Shown one piece after another: positions 62,854 to 64,000 of a DNA stretch of 64,000 nt; position 1 is the stretch's first letter; each line of letters begins with the position of its first letter. The position numbers were made by a program, and so were the translations under genes. The notes beneath the pieces are model-generated. The model was not told where the DNA came from and searched no databases. It worked only from the letters and a program-made list of their open reading frames with translations. Source of the DNA: Paractinoplanes rishiriensis (GTDB taxonomy: Bacteria; Actinomycetota; Actinomycetes; Mycobacteriales; Micromonosporaceae); the NCBI RefSeq assembly GCF_016862375.1, contig NZ_BOMV01000087.1:45325-109324 (forward strand), in the 5' to 3' direction.

Positions 62854-63951
62854 GTGTTGCTTCGACTGGCTTACCTCGGTGTGACCAACGTATTCGCTCT
62901 GCTACGGCTGTTGCCGATGAGCGACCGTGACAAGGACGCCGAGATCCTCGCCCTGCGACACCAGATCATGGTGCTCGAACGGCAGCTTGGTGGCGAACGG
63001 GCCCGGTTCAACCCCACGGACCGGGCGTGGCTGGCGGCTCTGCTGCACCCTCTGCCGCGAACGGTGCTGCACCGGTTGCGGCTGGTGGTGCGTCCGGAGA
63101 CCGTGCTGCGCTGGCATCGTGATCTGATCGCGCGCCGGCATGCCCGACGGTCGCGACCCCGCCGGCCCGGACGGCCACGAACGATCCGCTCGATCCGCAC
63201 GCTCGTGCTGCGTCTGGCCTCGGAGAACACCGGCTGGGGCTACCGTCGTATCCACGGCGAACTGCTCGTTCTCGGCGTGCAGGTCGCCGCCTCGACGGTG
63301 TGGGAGATTCTCAAGGACGCCGGAGTCGATCCGGCACCCGAGCGTACGAGCAGCACGTGGGCGACGTTTCTGCGTTCCCAGGCCCAGGCGCTCGTCGCCG
63401 TCGACTTCTTCGAGACCGTCACGTTGACCGGCGCCCGGCTGTACGTCCTCGCGATGATCGAGCACGCCACCCGCCGAGTCCGGATCCTCGGCGTCACGCC
63501 CCATCCGACCGCTGCCTGGGTGGCGCAGGCCGCCCGGAACCTGGTCATGGACCTCGACGACGCCGGATGCCAGGCCAGATACCTGATCCGTGATCGTGAC
63601 GGCAAGTACCCGGCCCTGTTCGACATGATCCTCGCCGACGCCGGGATCGAGGTGGTGCGCACCGGAGTACGGATGCCCCGGATGAACTCGATCATGGAGC
63701 GGTGGATCCAGTCCTGCCGTCACGAGGTGCTCGACCGGACCCTGATCCTCAACCAGCCGCGTCTGCTGTACACCTTGCGCGAGTACGAACGCCACCACAA
63801 CGAACACCGGCCACACCGAGGCATCGCCAACGCACGACCCCAACGAGCATTACCCGACCCAACTACCGAACCAGCAGCTCTAGCATGTCTGTGTATCCGT
63901 CGACTCGACCGGCTCGGCGGACTCCTCCACGAGTACGAGCACGCCGCTTGA
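62854..63951 (+). CDS. IS transposase, rve (DDE) integrase type
   Basis: Predicted 365 residues from GTG at 62854. N-terminal helix-turn-helix parts (DAEILALRHQIMVLERQLGG; WGYRRIHGELLVLGVQVAASTVWEILKDAGVDP, the HTH_21-like segment) precede an rve core with the DDE set: Asp184 (VAVDFFETVT), Asp247 (RDRDGKY) and Glu282 (MNSIMERW), the last two 35 apart. It is full length with no frameshift, close to IS3/IS481-type proteins often annotated as integrase. I could not identify terminal inverted repeats by eye in the 200 bp upstream or the 49 bp downstream, so the ends of the IS are undefined. Confidence 0.88.
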   Translation: MLLRLAYLGVTNVFALLRLLPMSDRDKDAEILALRHQIMVLERQLGGERARFNPTDRAWLAALLHPLPRTVLHRLRLVVRPETVLRWHRDLIARRHARRSRPRRPGRPRTIRSIRTLVLRLASENTGWGYRRIHGELLVLGVQVAASTVWEILKDAGVDPAPERTSSTWATFLRSQAQALVAVDFFETVTLTGARLYVLAMIEHATRRVRILGVTPHPTAAWVAQAARNLVMDLDDAGCQARYLIRDRDGKYPALFDMILADAGIEVVRTGVRMPRMNSIMERWIQSCRHEVLDRTLILNQPRLLYTLREYERHHNEHRPHRGIANARPQRALPDPTTEPAALACLCIRRLDRLGGLLHEYEHAA

Positions 63952-64000
63952 ACAGCGCGGATGGCATTATCGGCACCCGCAGGTTCGCGATCGTCGACTA

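Larger units (their letters stand above)
50280..64000. mobile_element. Probable left part of an integrative element in tRNA-Lys
   Basis: The chromosome-side end is the tRNA-Lys 3' half and its terminator; the element should extend right, past the window end, to a complete tRNA-Lys. It contains the VCBS/LamG surface protein, the RHS-Hint toxin, its immunity protein and an IS-type transposase. No integrase, excisionase or replication gene is in view, so the right limit and the element class are unknown. Confidence 0.45.

Overview
The window is GC-rich (roughly 70%) and densely coded. It has frequent GTG/TTG starts, ATGA/GTGA start-stop overlaps, SigE-type and ECF42 sigma factors and many secreted enzymes with S/T/P-rich linkers. 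This points to a filamentous actinobacterium, most likely Micromonosporaceae (Actinoplanes/Micromonospora-like). That placement is inference from gene content, not a database match.

Layout. 0-2.4 kb: partial AraC regulator, HEAT-like protein, TetR regulator. 2.4-3.6 kb: DUF418 membrane protein that shares a 27-bp operator with the TetR gene. 3.5-8.4 kb: minus-strand operon of trypsin-like protease, MoxR ATPase, DUF58 and two VWA membrane proteins. 8.5-13 kb: two sigma-factor modules (SigE-like with a HAF-like membrane protein; ECF42 with a YCII/DGPF protein), an XRE regulator and a DUF998 protein. 13-16.7 kb: small proteins, a PAP2-like membrane protein and a secreted GH13 alpha-amylase with CBM20 behind a readable promoter and inverted repeats.

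16.7-25.9 kb is the most interesting block. It is a translationally coupled minus-strand operon of a HExxH metallopeptidase, a CHAT (caspase-like) protein with a degenerate ATPase tail, a 1543-residue STAND-like NTPase with membrane helices and a CHAT-like tail lacking the catalytic Cys, and a 329-residue protein of unknown function. It has the architecture of a protease-based conflict or immune system and matches no named system I know. At 44.2-48.4 kb there is a second, independent STAND module: DUF4062 (TIR-like)-nSTAND1-FGE fusion, a 473-residue unknown protein and a 61-residue protein, next to a decayed DUF429 gene.

26-29.3 kb holds a heterodimeric ABC exporter whose first half is frameshifted. 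29.5-43.6 kb is mostly secreted and housekeeping functions: a PL1 pectate lyase and a PL9-like pectate lyase with matching LacI-type palindromes, a lipid kinase, a PQQ-propeller protein, a large transglycosylase-like/EEP secreted fusion, dodecin, a GGDEF-EAL protein and an imine-reductase-like dehydrogenase.

At 50.28 kb a 3' half of tRNA-Lys(CTT), still followed by its own terminator, lacks its 5' half. This is what an integrative element inserted in that tRNA leaves behind. The DNA to the right (a VCBS/LamG surface protein, a 2283-residue RHS-Hint polymorphic toxin, its immunity protein and an IS transposase) is therefore probably the left part of an element that runs past the window end.
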